Shown here: piece after piece, positions 32,798-42,795 of the stretch | Layout of the letters: each line of letters opens with the position of its first letter | How positions within the stretch are numbered: position 1 is the stretch's first letter | NCBI GenBank assembly: GCA_019638495.1 | Contig: JAHBTQ010000001.1 | Coordinates: forward strand, 930,001-994,000 | From: Taibaiella sp. | GTDB taxonomy: Bacteria; Bacteroidota; Bacteroidia; Chitinophagales; Chitinophagaceae | Reading direction: 5' to 3' | Length of the DNA stretch: 64,000 nucleotides | Position numbers and translations under genes: made by a program | The notes under the pieces: generated by a model | Database searches by the model: none | Told to the model about the DNA's origin: nothing | What the model saw: only the letters and a program-made list of their open reading frames with translations

Positions 32798-34051
32798 ATG
32801 AAGATCAGTTCTCACGTCCTTGTTGTGCTTATTGCATTGTTAAGTGCCGCGTCCTGCAAGAAGAAAGAACAAACCAAGGCTGAGGAATACGTTGTTGTCC
32901 TGGACACACCCTCTGCGTCAGGCACCGATGTAACGTTGAAATGGACCGTGCTGGGCGGAAAAAACATCCAGTCAATTCAACTGGAAAAGTCGATAGATAC
33001 TACTTACAATAGCTATAGCAACACAATAGCGATTTCGAACGATGCCACGAGTTTCTCAGACACACTTACAATGAGCCGGTATGTGCGCTACAAATTGAGG
33101 GTACAGGTATATGATGGTTCGGTAACAAAGACTGTATATAGCAATCCTCAGGTGTTTGTACGCTCTGACATAGATTTTATTCCTTTTGCTCCTGTCAGCG
33201 CTGCTTTTGATGACGCAACACACTATGTGTACCTCGGCGGCCAGCAGGGTCAACTTGCAATTTATGATGCTGCATCCCGTAAGATATTGAAGTCAATAGA
33301 AACCGGCTCCGGGGTATACAGGTGCACGCTTGCCACACACAACGGCAAAAAAGAACTGTACATACCCCGCAGTGATGGATGGGTGTTTATATACGATGCT
33401 GCCACCCTGGACCAGGTAGACCAGTTGAACATCGGTGCACAGGTAACGAGCCTTGCATACAACAATGGCAAGCTATTCCTATCCACCTCAGATTACAACA
33501 AAGGACTTGCTGTATATGACCAGGAAACAAAGGCAGAGATATTTGACACCTCTTACTATGGATACGGTATGCAACTGCGCTTGCTGCCGGGCACTAACAC
33601 TGAGCTTGTGGCGATAAACGGCTCTTATAACTGCGCAAAACTGAAATTCAATGCCGCAGGCAAACTTACAACGGTTCAGAATCAAAATTTCACTACAAGC
33701 TACCAGATGTCGCCCACCTTGTTTGAAGTTTTCCCTTCAGGCGACAAATTTATCACCGGTAACTATGGTACTATATTCAGTAGCGACCTTACCTATGTTT
33801 CGGTATTGCCACACGGCATGGCATATCTAAATTCGTTTGATTTTGACGAGACCAATAGCCTGGTGTATTGCGGTACCAACCAGCAGGAGGTGCACGCTTA
33901 CTCACTAAATAACTATCTGTTGCAGAAAAAGCTGAAGACAAAAGGCTACCCTATTGCGGTTTTTTACGACAAAGGCACAGTGCTTTGTGTCAGTTCCGGT
34001 AGCAACTATAGCAGCACCAGCTACACACTATCGTTTATTGAGCGGCTGTAG
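32798..34051 (+). CDS. Lipoprotein with beta-propeller
   Basis: 417 residues: signal peptide with lipobox at Cys20 ('LSAASC') followed by KKK, an Ig/fibronectin-like N-terminal part (about 35-120), then a YVTN/WD-like propeller (about 130-415). Its blades resemble 'YVYLGGQQGQLAIYDAASRK', 'LYIPRSDGWVFIYDAATL' and 'LVYCGTNQQEVHAYSLNN'. Seven blades would fit the length. Probably an outer-membrane anchored binding protein; no catalytic motif. Confidence 0.8.
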   Translation: MKISSHVLVVLIALLSAASCKKKEQTKAEEYVVVLDTPSASGTDVTLKWTVLGGKNIQSIQLEKSIDTTYNSYSNTIAISNDATSFSDTLTMSRYVRYKLRVQVYDGSVTKTVYSNPQVFVRSDIDFIPFAPVSAAFDDATHYVYLGGQQGQLAIYDAASRKILKSIETGSGVYRCTLATHNGKKELYIPRSDGWVFIYDAATLDQVDQLNIGAQVTSLAYNNGKLFLSTSDYNKGLAVYDQETKAEIFDTSYYGYGMQLRLLPGTNTELVAINGSYNCAKLKFNAAGKLTTVQNQNFTTSYQMSPTLFEVFPSGDKFITGNYGTIFSSDLTYVSVLPHGMAYLNSFDFDETNSLVYCGTNQQEVHAYSLNNYLLQKKLKTKGYPIAVFYDKGTVLCVSSGSNYSSTSYTLSFIERL

Positions 34052-34239
34052 CGGCATTGGCTTAGATTAGGCCTTCTTTATCAACTCCGGGAGACATGAG
34101 TGTCACAAATGAACATATTGTGGTCACATCATTTAGTTGCCGGCAGCGTCAAAAATCATTAGGTCGGTTTCCAAAATTTCCGCCATTGTTGGTCCTATTT
34201 TCTGACCAATAATACAAATGGAGCAACGCGGGTTAACTT

Positions 34240-35262
34240 CTATTTCACCTCCTCGGTCCCGTTAGCAAATCGTGCAAACCTTCCTTTGGCTCTGTCAAAA
34301 ACCTGTTCTTTCATGGGCCAGGGCCAGCCGCCAAATTCGGTCTTCTGGTAGAGTGCTATGGTGTCCCGAAGCTCCTGTTGCGAGTTGGCTACGAAAGGCC
34401 CATAATTTACCACAGGTTCACCTATCGGATTGGCCTGCAACATGAGTAGATAAGCATCCTTGCTGCCGTTTGTGATAATTGTGTCCACGGTCGGGCTTAA
34501 CTCAATCCTGTTATACTCACCAATGGTTTTTCCATCAATGGTGATGTTGTCGCCTCTGTAGAAATAGAGATTCCTGTTTGCCTGTTCTGAGCTCGCTGCG
34601 GGTAATGTCCAGGTTGCACCTGCTTCCATTTTTATTGTAAGTATGGAGACAGCATTATTGGGATCGGCCGCCCAGGAATTGGGGTTTGGTTCGGGTGAGC
34701 CAACACCGTGAAATGTCCCGGCAATCACATTTACTTCTGTTGCTTTTCCACTTTCGTCTTTGGTACGAACGACAGGAATCGCTTCCCGCCAAAGCATTTT
34801 ATAAAATGGGTCCACCATTTTGCTCCTTGCAGGCAGGTTTAGCCAGATCTGGAAGAGCTCAAAAGGGTTGTCTTTGTCTGTGTTTAGCAGTGGGAACATT
34901 TCAGAATGCTGGATGCCCTTGCCTGCTGTAAGCCACTGCACGTCGCCACCCATGAATCTACCAGCACCGCCCAGGGAGTCGCTGTGGTCTATAGCGCCCT
35001 CCACCGCAATAGTGACCGTTTCAAAGCCGCTATGAGGATGGTAGGGGAAGCCGGGTACCGTGCTGCCATGGTACATCCTGAACTTGGCACGTGGGTCAAA
35101 ATCCTGGCCGATGTTCTTACCTCTTAACTGGTCTGGTGCCGGCCCCATCTTTTCGTTGCCCTGGGGATATTCATCTCTGTGGTGTGCACAGAAAATAAAC
35201 GGATCTTGTGTTTTCCATGGCGAGCCTAGCCGCTCAACGTGTAGTATTGAAGAATTATTCAT
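34240..35262 (-). CDS. Pirin family protein
   Basis: Bicupin of the pirin family, 340 residues. The N-terminal cupin holds the metal ligands His75 and His77 ('FPYHPHSGFETVT'), His119 and Glu121 ('GKGIQHSEMF'). The C-terminal cupin begins near residue 205. Known bacterial pirins include quercetinases and redox regulators; which applies here cannot be told. It is leftward and lies 92 bases after the end of the arginine operon, so it may be read through or have its own promoter. Confidence 0.9.
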   Translation of the reverse strand: MNNSSILHVERLGSPWKTQDPFIFCAHHRDEYPQGNEKMGPAPDQLRGKNIGQDFDPRAKFRMYHGSTVPGFPYHPHSGFETVTIAVEGAIDHSDSLGGAGRFMGGDVQWLTAGKGIQHSEMFPLLNTDKDNPFELFQIWLNLPARSKMVDPFYKMLWREAIPVVRTKDESGKATEVNVIAGTFHGVGSPEPNPNSWAADPNNAVSILTIKMEAGATWTLPAASSEQANRNLYFYRGDNITIDGKTIGEYNRIELSPTVDTIITNGSKDAYLLMLQANPIGEPVVNYGPFVANSQQELRDTIALYQKTEFGGWPWPMKEQVFDRAKGRFARFANGTEEVK

Positions 35263-35354
35263 GACACCGGTGTTCTTTTAATGTTGGTTTCGCAGGATGC
35301 ACTAGCCGATTCAGAATAGTGCATCGCTATATAAGAACACGAAGTTACGGCGAA

Positions 35355-36656
35355 CTACACAAGTGCGATACGGGAGCTAACTTCCTGCATCACTGCATTT
35401 ATCTCGGCATTGCATAGATTTCCTATGCTGCCCTGATGGGTGTGCTGCAAAGTGCCGTCGTAGGTAAACGTGCCATTTTCTACCTCGTTGCCTACGCGGA
35501 CATATGCCTCGCGAAACGGCAAGCCGGCATTCACAAGTTCATTGATCTTTTCTACTGTGAAGAGGTATTTGTAGCGCTCATCATCGAGTATGTGCGTCTG
35601 CACCCTTATTTCAGCGAGCATGCGTGTGGCAATGGACAGGCAGGACCGCAGACTGCTAAGTGCAGGGAAGAGCATCTCCTTGGTAAGTTGCATATCGCGA
35701 TGATAGCCCGAGGGCAGATTGCTCATAAGCAGTGTAAGCTCATTGGGGAGTGCCTGAATTCGATTGCACCTGGCCCTGATCAATTCAAAAACGTCGGGGT
35801 TCTTTTTGTGCGGCATGATGCTGCTACCCGTGGTGAGGTGGGACGGGAAGGACAGGAACCCGAAATTCTGGCTCATGTACAGGCACACATCGCTGCTGAA
35901 GCGGGATAGGGTGGCGGCAATACTGCTCAAGGCCATAGCAACAATCTTCTCTGTTTTGCCGCGAGCCATCTGTGCATATACACTGTTGAAATTCTGCGTG
36001 CTAAAGTGAAGCAGTCGTGTGGTTTCTGCACGGTCGATAGGAAAGGAAGAACCATACCCGGCACCGCTGCCCAGTGGGTTTTTGTTAACTACATTCCAGG
36101 CGGCGACTAGTAATTCCATATCGTCGTTAAGGCTCTCGGCCCAGGCACCAAACCACAGACCAAAAGAAGAAGGCATGGCCACCTGCAGGTGCGTGTACCC
36201 GGGCATGAGTATATCTTTATGTTGCTCGCTGAGGGCCTGTAGCTGATGAAAGAGTGTAAGCACAGCATCTTTTATTTCCAGAATCTCTTGCCTCAGAAAC
36301 AGTTTGATGTCCAGCGCTACCTGGTCGTTGCGGCTCCTCGCCGTGTGTATCTTCTTGCCAGCTTCGCCTACATTCCGGGTCAGCAGCGCCTCGATATAGG
36401 AATGAACATCCTCGCACCCGGCATCGATAACAAATGTCCCTTCGTCTATCGAACGGAGTATACTTTCAAGCTCTGTATTGATGGCAATGTACTCTGTGGC
36501 GGAAAGCAGGCCCACCTTGTGAAGCATTTCGGCATGTGCCATGGACCCCATCACATCATACCTGGCCAGGTGCATATCGAAGTCGCGGTCGGAACCGATA
36601 GTGAATTCCAGGATGTCGTCTGCCGTAGTTGTACTTGTTTTCTGCCAGAGTTTCAT
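35355..36656 (-). CDS. argH: Argininosuccinate lyase
   Basis: Last step of arginine synthesis: argininosuccinate to arginine and fumarate. The signature 'GSSIMPHKKNPD' is at residues 277-288 and 'HTARSRNDQ' at 104-112; a conserved 'GYTHLQ' His lies near 156. 433 residues. Last gene of the leftward arg operon; its start overlaps the argE stop by 4 bases. Confidence 0.95.
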   Translation of the reverse strand: MKLWQKTSTTTADDILEFTIGSDRDFDMHLARYDVMGSMAHAEMLHKVGLLSATEYIAINTELESILRSIDEGTFVIDAGCEDVHSYIEALLTRNVGEAGKKIHTARSRNDQVALDIKLFLRQEILEIKDAVLTLFHQLQALSEQHKDILMPGYTHLQVAMPSSFGLWFGAWAESLNDDMELLVAAWNVVNKNPLGSGAGYGSSFPIDRAETTRLLHFSTQNFNSVYAQMARGKTEKIVAMALSSIAATLSRFSSDVCLYMSQNFGFLSFPSHLTTGSSIMPHKKNPDVFELIRARCNRIQALPNELTLLMSNLPSGYHRDMQLTKEMLFPALSSLRSCLSIATRMLAEIRVQTHILDDERYKYLFTVEKINELVNAGLPFREAYVRVGNEVENGTFTYDGTLQHTHQGSIGNLCNAEINAVMQEVSSRIALV

Positions 36657-37711
36657 AAAAGCTGATTTAAGAGTTTGATATAGATGTCGACACCTTGTTC
36701 CAGTTCGTGCAGGTAAATGAACTCATCTGCCATATGGCTGCGTAGGGTGTTTCCCGGACCTATCTTCAATGCAGGGAAGGGCATCAGTGCCATGTCTGAA
36801 AGTGTGTATGAGCCAAATGCCTTCAGGCCGATGGCCGTACCTGCTTTTACCAGGTCGTGGTCCATATTGATGGAGGATGGTTTTAGCCTGGTACTGCGCG
36901 GCGCCACATCGCAATCGACGTGCTTTCTTACCAGTTCTATTACCTGCTGGTGATCATAGTGTTCATTGAGCCGGATGTCGACCGTGAAGTTGCAGGCGGC
37001 GGGTACCACATTGTGCTGTGTGCCGGCGCTAATAGTGGTTACCGTCATCACCACAGGCCCCAACATAGCAGATTCCTCAGGAAAGTGATATGTGCTGAAC
37101 CACTCAATGCTCTTCATGGCTTTGTAGATTGCGTTTTCGCCAATGTGCCGGGCTGCATGTCCTGCTACGCCCCGTGCAGTGCAGTCCAGGACGAGCAAGC
37201 CTTTTTCCGCGACGGCCATTTGCATTTCGGTAGGCTCACCCACTATTGCAGCTGTTATATTGCCCAATGAAGGTATCAGCATCTCCAGCCCATTCGGACC
37301 GGATATCTCTTCTTCTGCTGTGGCGGCAAACACAAGGTTGTACTGCAGGTCTGTTCTGTTGTAGAAATGCAGGAATGCCGCAAGAAGCGATACGAGGCAC
37401 CCGCCGGCATCGTTGCTGCCCAGGCCGTAGAGCTTACCATCTTCCAGATCCGGCTTGAAGGGTTCCCTGGTGTATGCCGCATTTGGTTTTACCGTGTCGT
37501 GATGAGAGTTGAGGAGCAATGTGGGCTTCGCCGCATCATAGTGCTTGTTGGTAGCCCATACGTTGTTGATGAGCCTGTGGGCAGCTACTCCCTTTTTCTG
37601 TAAAAAGTTATACAGAAGCCCTGCAGTGCTCTGCTCTTCCCGGCTGAAGGACGGAATTGCTATCAGTGCTTTCAGAAGCTGCGCTGCAACTGTGTAAAGT
37701 TCCTTTGTCAT
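36653..37711 (-). CDS. argE: N-acetylornithine (or N-acetylcitrulline) deacetylase, M20 family
   Basis: Zinc hydrolase removing the acyl group. M20 motifs: 'LLLNSHHDTVKP', 'GLGSNDAGG', 'ATAEEEISGPNG' (catalytic Glu) and 'VGEPTEM'. 352 residues. Since the operon has an acylornithine carbamoyltransferase instead of an ordinary ArgF, the true substrate should be N-acyl-citrulline. ATGA overlap with argB upstream and with argH downstream. Confidence 0.92.
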   Translation of the reverse strand: MTKELYTVAAQLLKALIAIPSFSREEQSTAGLLYNFLQKKGVAAHRLINNVWATNKHYDAAKPTLLLNSHHDTVKPNAAYTREPFKPDLEDGKLYGLGSNDAGGCLVSLLAAFLHFYNRTDLQYNLVFAATAEEEISGPNGLEMLIPSLGNITAAIVGEPTEMQMAVAEKGLLVLDCTARGVAGHAARHIGENAIYKAMKSIEWFSTYHFPEESAMLGPVVMTVTTISAGTQHNVVPAACNFTVDIRLNEHYDHQQVIELVRKHVDCDVAPRSTRLKPSSINMDHDLVKAGTAIGLKAFGSYTLSDMALMPFPALKIGPGNTLRSHMADEFIYLHELEQGVDIYIKLLNQLL

Positions 37712-38493
37712 TGTATCGTTGTTCCTGCGTTACCTGAAATGAGCCCCTGCAGCTCGTTTGCGTGACCAATTACCACCTGCGCTACACCATGTGATACGGC
37801 TTCCAGTGCATTGCTGACTTTGGGTATCATGCCGCCACCTATTATGTTCTGTTCTTTGAGCTCACGGAACTTGCGCGTATCAATTGTCCTTATAACGGAG
37901 TTTTCGTCATCCACGTCAGCAAGTATTCCACGTTTTTCAAAGCAGTAGATGAGCCTTACGGTCATGCTGGCAGCCATTGCTTTTGCGATCCGTTGAGCAA
38001 TGGTGTCCGCATTGGTATTGAGCATGTTGCCTGCCTTGTCGTGCGTGAGTGGTGCCACGACGGGTATCATGCCGTTGCTGAGCAAGACGGTTAGCAGGGA
38101 TGTGTTTACCCCGTTGCCGGTAATGTCGCCCACGAATCCGTAGTCTATTTGCTCCACCTTGCGAATAGATGCCTGTATGAGATTGCCATCGGCGCCAGTG
38201 AGGCCAATGGCATTGCAACCGATGGCCTGTAAGGAAGCGACTATTCGCTTATTGATGAGGCCGCCATATACCATGGTAACGAGATCCAGGGTTTCGCGGT
38301 CCGTAATACGCCGGCCATCCACATAGTGGGATGTAATGCCTAGCTTGCTGCCCAGCGTGGTTGCAATTTTACCGCCGCCATGCACCAGTATGCTGTGTCC
38401 GGGAATAGCGCCGAATGCAGACAAGAATGCAGATAGCTGCTCTGCATTGTCGATGACGTTTCCACCGATCTTTACTATAGTGAGCTGGTTCAT
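37708..38493 (-). CDS. argB: N-acetylglutamate kinase
   Basis: Amino-acid kinase, second step of the acyl-protected arginine route. 261 residues, with 'IVKIGGNV' and 'ILVHGGGKIATTL' (nucleotide and substrate loops) and 'DADT'-like 'NMLNTNADTIAQRIA'. The short form lacks an obvious N-terminal helix of the arginine-inhibited hexameric kinases. So feedback, if any, may act elsewhere (inference). Overlaps both neighbours by 4 bases. Confidence 0.93.
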   Translation of the reverse strand: MNQLTIVKIGGNVIDNAEQLSAFLSAFGAIPGHSILVHGGGKIATTLGSKLGITSHYVDGRRITDRETLDLVTMVYGGLINKRIVASLQAIGCNAIGLTGADGNLIQASIRKVEQIDYGFVGDITGNGVNTSLLTVLLSNGMIPVVAPLTHDKAGNMLNTNADTIAQRIAKAMAASMTVRLIYCFEKRGILADVDDENSVIRTIDTRKFRELKEQNIIGGGMIPKVSNALEAVSHGVAQVVIGHANELQGLISGNAGTTIQ

Positions 38494-39449
38494 TTTGTGT
38501 TCGCTTTTAGAATTTCAGATAACACTGCCTGCGCTGCCCATACCCTGTTGGCTGCCTGGTGTGTCACAATGCTATGGCTACTATCCAGCACCTCATCGCT
38601 GAGCTCCACATTTCGCCTCACCGGCAGGCAGTGCATCACAGAAGCGTTAGGGGCAGCACGTAGTTTGTCAAGCGTTAGCATTCTGTCTGTAGCGGTGGTG
38701 AGCACCTTTCCGTAGCTGTGGTAGCTGCTCCAGTTCTTTACCTGCACAAAATCGGCATCCTGTATCGCCTTGTCGAGATCATACTCCAGTGTAGCACCAC
38801 ACGTATATTCTTCTGAAAGTTCATATCCCTCCGGGTGGCTGATGACAAAATCTGCCTTGCCCCACGCATTCACCCACTGTGCAAATGAGTTTGCCACACA
38901 TTGTGGTATCGGCTTTATGTGCGGTGCCCATGCCAGTACTATCTTTGGCCTGTGTGGTTTTGTAAATGTCTCCCTGATAGTTACTAGATCGGCAAGGCTC
39001 TGAAGTGGATGCAGCGTGCTGCTTTCCAGGCTCACCACCGGCACACCGGAATAGCGTACCAACGCGTTGATGAAGTTCTCATTGTAATCTGTGTTCCTGT
39101 CGGCCAGAGCGGGGAAGGTGCGTACACACAGGATGTCAAAATAGCTTCCCAGCACAGGTGCCGCGTCCCTGATATGCTCTACCGTGCTGCCGTTCATTAT
39201 GGCGCCTTCTTCCAGTTCTATCTGCCAGCCTTCCTTATCTGTGTTGAAGACAATAACATCCATGCCCAGGTTGCGGGCGGCGACTTGTGTGCTGATGCGT
39301 GTGCGCATGCTGGGGTTCATGAAAAGAAGCCCCACACGCCGGTTGGCACCTAGTTGGCTGTCAATATAAGGGTGCTGCTTATAGTGCAGCGCTTTGTCTA
39401 TAAGGGCATCAATGTCTGCAACATCATTGGCAGAGATGAAGTTTTTCAT
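38490..39449 (-). CDS. argF': N-acylornithine carbamoyltransferase (acetyl- or succinylornithine)
   Basis: Transfers carbamoyl to N-acylornithine, making N-acylcitrulline. 319 residues. The carbamoyl phosphate site is 'FMNPSMRTRIS' (43-53); 'HPLQSLADL' and 'HCLPVRRNVEL' follow, the last typical of the acyl-ornithine branch. At the position I recall as deciding acetyl (Glu) versus succinyl (Pro), the sequence reads 'NGSTVEH' with Val90, so the acyl group is not settled. Overlaps argB by 4 bases; its ATG shares one base with the argD stop. Confidence 0.92.
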   Translation of the reverse strand: MKNFISANDVADIDALIDKALHYKQHPYIDSQLGANRRVGLLFMNPSMRTRISTQVAARNLGMDVIVFNTDKEGWQIELEEGAIMNGSTVEHIRDAAPVLGSYFDILCVRTFPALADRNTDYNENFINALVRYSGVPVVSLESSTLHPLQSLADLVTIRETFTKPHRPKIVLAWAPHIKPIPQCVANSFAQWVNAWGKADFVISHPEGYELSEEYTCGATLEYDLDKAIQDADFVQVKNWSSYHSYGKVLTTATDRMLTLDKLRAAPNASVMHCLPVRRNVELSDEVLDSSHSIVTHQAANRVWAAQAVLSEILKANTK

Positions 39450-40603
39450 TATCCCGGATTTGTGGTAGTTAGTTCTGAAATGGTTGCCTTCAATGCGGTG
39501 AGAAATTCATCAGCATCGGCCTTTGAAATATTCAGTGCAGGAAGCAGGCGAACAGTATTGGGCTTCGCCTCACCAGTAAAGATGAATTTCCTGTTCAGCA
39601 ACGCCTTTCTTAGTTCTTTCAGCTCTGCCGGCACATCAAAACCGATCATGAGGCCAGCACCGCGAACATTTAATATTCCCGGTATCTTCATCAGCGAGTC
39701 GATTATGTAACCGCCCATTTCTTTGGCGTGACTCAGAAGATCTTCAGAGGCAATAACATCCAGCACGGCAATAGCGGCGGCACACGCCAGGTGGTTGCCA
39801 CCAAATGTGGTGCCCAGCATGCCGTGGCGCGGTAGAATGTGCGGTGCAATGGCTATGCCCCCGACCGGGAAGCCATTGCCCATGCCTTTTGCCATAGTGT
39901 AGATGTCTGCGGTTTCTCCGGAACGATCGAACGCATAGAAGTCGCCGCTGCGTCCATAGCCGCACTGAACTTCATCTGCTATGCAAACGGCAGCGTACTG
40001 AGTACACATCTGCCGTATGCATTGAATAAAATCGCTGCTGGCCACGTTGATGCCACCTACACCTTGTATCGCTTCTACAATTACTGCCGCAATCTCATTG
40101 CCCTGTTGCTTGAAGCAGTCTGTGAGTGCCGCAACATCGTTGAACGGAAGAAAGATGATATGGTCCGTTTCATTGACCGGCGCTAATATAGAGTTGTTGT
40201 CGGTGGCCGCAACGGCAAGCGATGTGCGCCCGTGAAATGATCGTGAAAATGCGATCACTTTTTTGCGCCCGGTGTGGAAAGAGGCGAGTTTCAGAGCGTT
40301 CTCGTTTGCCTCTGCGCCGGAGTTGCAAAGGAATAGCTGGTAGTTCGTCTTGCCGGATACCGCACCCAGCTTTTGTGCCAGCTGCTCCTGCAGCGGAATC
40401 TTTATAGAGTTTGAGTAGAAACCCAAAGTGGCAAGCTGGCCGGATACTGTGGCAACATAGTGAGGATGGGAGTGCCCAATGGAGATGACCGCGTGGCCGC
40501 CATACATATCCAGGTAGCGCTGTCCATGGTTGTCCCATACATGGGATCCAAGGCCCTTTTCTATGGTGATGTCGTTGATCGGATAAACGTCGAAGAGTTT
40601 CAT
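39449..40603 (-). CDS. argD: N-acetylornithine aminotransferase
   Basis: Class III PLP aminotransferase, 384 residues: N-acylglutamate semialdehyde to N-acylornithine with glutamate. 'FLCNSGAEANENALKLA' binds the cofactor phosphate, 'CIADEVQCGYGRSG' holds the Asp that binds the ring nitrogen, and the Schiff-base Lys is in 'TMAKGMGNGFPVGG' (near 240). Ten bases after argC. Confidence 0.95.
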   Translation of the reverse strand: MKLFDVYPINDITIEKGLGSHVWDNHGQRYLDMYGGHAVISIGHSHPHYVATVSGQLATLGFYSNSIKIPLQEQLAQKLGAVSGKTNYQLFLCNSGAEANENALKLASFHTGRKKVIAFSRSFHGRTSLAVAATDNNSILAPVNETDHIIFLPFNDVAALTDCFKQQGNEIAAVIVEAIQGVGGINVASSDFIQCIRQMCTQYAAVCIADEVQCGYGRSGDFYAFDRSGETADIYTMAKGMGNGFPVGGIAIAPHILPRHGMLGTTFGGNHLACAAAIAVLDVIASEDLLSHAKEMGGYIIDSLMKIPGILNVRGAGLMIGFDVPAELKELRKALLNRKFIFTGEAKPNTVRLLPALNISKADADEFLTALKATISELTTTNPG

Positions 40604-40613
40604 TGCCGTGTTA

Positions 40614-41591
40614 TTAAAATGATGTTGCCTTTAATTTCAATCCTGCGTCCTCATTGAATCCAAACATGATGTTCATGTTTTGAACAGCCTGGCCAGCTGC
40701 ACCTTTCAGTAGATTGTCGATAGCCGCATGAATGACGATGTGATCGCCTGTAGTTTCGATGTGCAGTATGCATTTATTCGTGTTCACAACCTGTTTCAGG
40801 TTTACCATCTTGCGGCTCACGGTAGTGAACCGTGCAGAGGTGTAGAACTGATCGTACAGGTTGTATGCCTCGTCATTGCTGAGCGTGCACACTGCCTGGG
40901 CTGAAATGTATATGCCACGTGTAAAGTCGCCACGCCATGGTATGAAGTTGATGGCTGGTAACTGCTTCTGCTGTGATCCCAGGGTTTCCCTGATCTCCAG
41001 GATGTGCTGGTGGTCCAGGCTCTTATAGGCTTCGATATTGCTATGGCGCCAGGAGAAATGAGAGCTGGCCTGTAGCTTCTGACCCGCACCGGTAGATCCG
41101 GTAATGCCTGTTATGTGGACGTCGGTCAGCATGCCGGCGCCAGCCAGCGGCAGCAGCGCAAGCTGAATGGCCGTGGCAAAGCAGCCGGGATTGGCGATGT
41201 TATGAGCGTCCGCGATTTTGGCTTTGTTGATCTCCGGCAGGCCGTAGACAAAAGTTCTGTCACCGCAGACTGTGTTGGCCGCCAGTCTGAAGTCTTGCGA
41301 AAGGTCTATGATCCGTGCATTGCCGAAGGAATGCTCCTGAAGTGCCTTCCTGGCCTCGCCATGACCCATGCAGAAGAAGACAACGTCTGCGCTTGCCGGT
41401 ACCTCGTCGCAGAACTGCATGTCAGTTTCGCCGGTAAGGTCAGCATGAACAGTGTGAACAGGCATGCCCGCCTGGCTTCTGCTCTGTGCAAACAGCACTT
41501 CTACATACGGATGATTGAGCAGTAGCCGTAACGTTTCGCCGCCGGTATAGCCTGCGGCACCTATGATGCCCGCCTTAATTTTCTGTGTCAT
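40614..41591 (-). CDS. argC: N-acetyl-gamma-glutamyl-phosphate reductase
   Basis: NADPH-dependent reductase, 325 residues. Rossmann start 'GIIGAAGYTGGETLRLL' (8-24), catalytic Cys137 in 'NPGCFATAI', and a conserved His in the C-terminal half. Its start lies inside the 3' end of argG (17-base overlap), implying coupled translation. Confidence 0.95.
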   Translation of the reverse strand: MTQKIKAGIIGAAGYTGGETLRLLLNHPYVEVLFAQSRSQAGMPVHTVHADLTGETDMQFCDEVPASADVVFFCMGHGEARKALQEHSFGNARIIDLSQDFRLAANTVCGDRTFVYGLPEINKAKIADAHNIANPGCFATAIQLALLPLAGAGMLTDVHITGITGSTGAGQKLQASSHFSWRHSNIEAYKSLDHQHILEIRETLGSQQKQLPAINFIPWRGDFTRGIYISAQAVCTLSNDEAYNLYDQFYTSARFTTVSRKMVNLKQVVNTNKCILHIETTGDHIVIHAAIDNLLKGAAGQAVQNMNIMFGFNEDAGLKLKATSF

Positions 41592-42795
41592 CGTTCGCTG
41601 TGAGTTTTGTCGCGTTGTTTACACTATGAAAGATGGATACCTGGTTGCCGAAGATCTTCGCAAACCCTTTTACATCGTCGCCTGTCCAACCATTGTTCAT
41701 TTCTCCGTAGGCACCAAACCGGCTGCTCATGAGGTCATGCGGGGAGTCTATTCCCTTAAGTAGGAACCGGTGGGGTAGAAGCGTTACAAACACCTTCCCG
41801 GTTACGTTGGTTTGTGTGTCTTCCAGGAATGTTTCTATGTTGCGCATAACAGGGTCAAGCATCTGGCCCTCATGTAGCCAGCCACCATACCAGCCGGCAA
41901 GTTGTTCTTTCCAGTGTAGCTGCCATTTTGTGAGTGTGTGCTTTTCGAGCAGGTGATGGGCCTTGATAATGATCAGTGGCGCGGCCGCCTCGAATCCTAC
42001 GCGGCCCTTAATGCCGATGATGGTATCGCCAACGTGTATGTCTCTGCCTATTCCGAATGGCTGTGCCAGGTCTTGAAGTTGTTGAATGGCGGCTACAGGG
42101 GAGATGTTTGTTTGGTCGTCAATTCCCGTTAGCTCACCCTTCACGAAGTGAAGCACTACGTCAACCGGCTCGTCCCGGGTTACCGGTGTGGGCCACGCAT
42201 CTTCTGGCAGGTATTGGTCGCTGGTCAGTGTTTCCTTTCCTCCTACCGAAGTGCCCCAGAGTCCTTTGTTGATACTATATCGGGCTTTCTTCGAGTCAAA
42301 CTTCACATTGTTTTGTGCCAGGTAGGCGACCTCTTCATCGCGGCTCAGCTTTTGGTCGCGAATGGGCGTAATGATCTGCACTCCGGGCAGCATGCTATGG
42401 AAGACCATGTCGAAGCGAACCTGGTCGTTGCCGGCACCTGTGCTGCCGTGAGCCACAGCCTCAGCACCAATTTCGCGGGCATAGTCTGCAACGGCCATTG
42501 CCTGCACCATGCGCTCGGCACTGACGCTAAGCGGGTAGGTGTTGTTTTTCAACACGTTTCCGTATACCAGGTACCTGAGACAGGTGTGGTAATAGTTGCC
42601 GGTGACGTCAGCGACCTTGTAGGAGGATACACCTATCGCTTTTGCGCGGTTGCCGATCTCATTCAGCTCCTGTGTGGAAAAGCCGCCCGTCTGCACCGTG
42701 ATCGCATGCACATCGTAGCCGGCATTTTTCAGGTACATGGCACAGTAGGTGGTGTCGAGTCCGCCACTGTATGCGAGAACAATTTTTTTCTTCAT
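41575..42795 (-). CDS. argG: Argininosuccinate synthase
   Basis: ATP-dependent joining of citrulline and aspartate. N-type ATP pyrophosphatase loop 'AYSGGLDTT' at residues 8-16, with 'AVAHGSTGAGNDQVRFD' further on. 406 residues, normal. Second gene of the operon; 4-base overlap with the GNAT gene before it and 17-base overlap with argC after it. Confidence 0.95.
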   Translation of the reverse strand: MKKKIVLAYSGGLDTTYCAMYLKNAGYDVHAITVQTGGFSTQELNEIGNRAKAIGVSSYKVADVTGNYYHTCLRYLVYGNVLKNNTYPLSVSAERMVQAMAVADYAREIGAEAVAHGSTGAGNDQVRFDMVFHSMLPGVQIITPIRDQKLSRDEEVAYLAQNNVKFDSKKARYSINKGLWGTSVGGKETLTSDQYLPEDAWPTPVTRDEPVDVVLHFVKGELTGIDDQTNISPVAAIQQLQDLAQPFGIGRDIHVGDTIIGIKGRVGFEAAAPLIIIKAHHLLEKHTLTKWQLHWKEQLAGWYGGWLHEGQMLDPVMRNIETFLEDTQTNVTGKVFVTLLPHRFLLKGIDSPHDLMSSRFGAYGEMNNGWTGDDVKGFAKIFGNQVSIFHSVNNATKLTANDDTEN

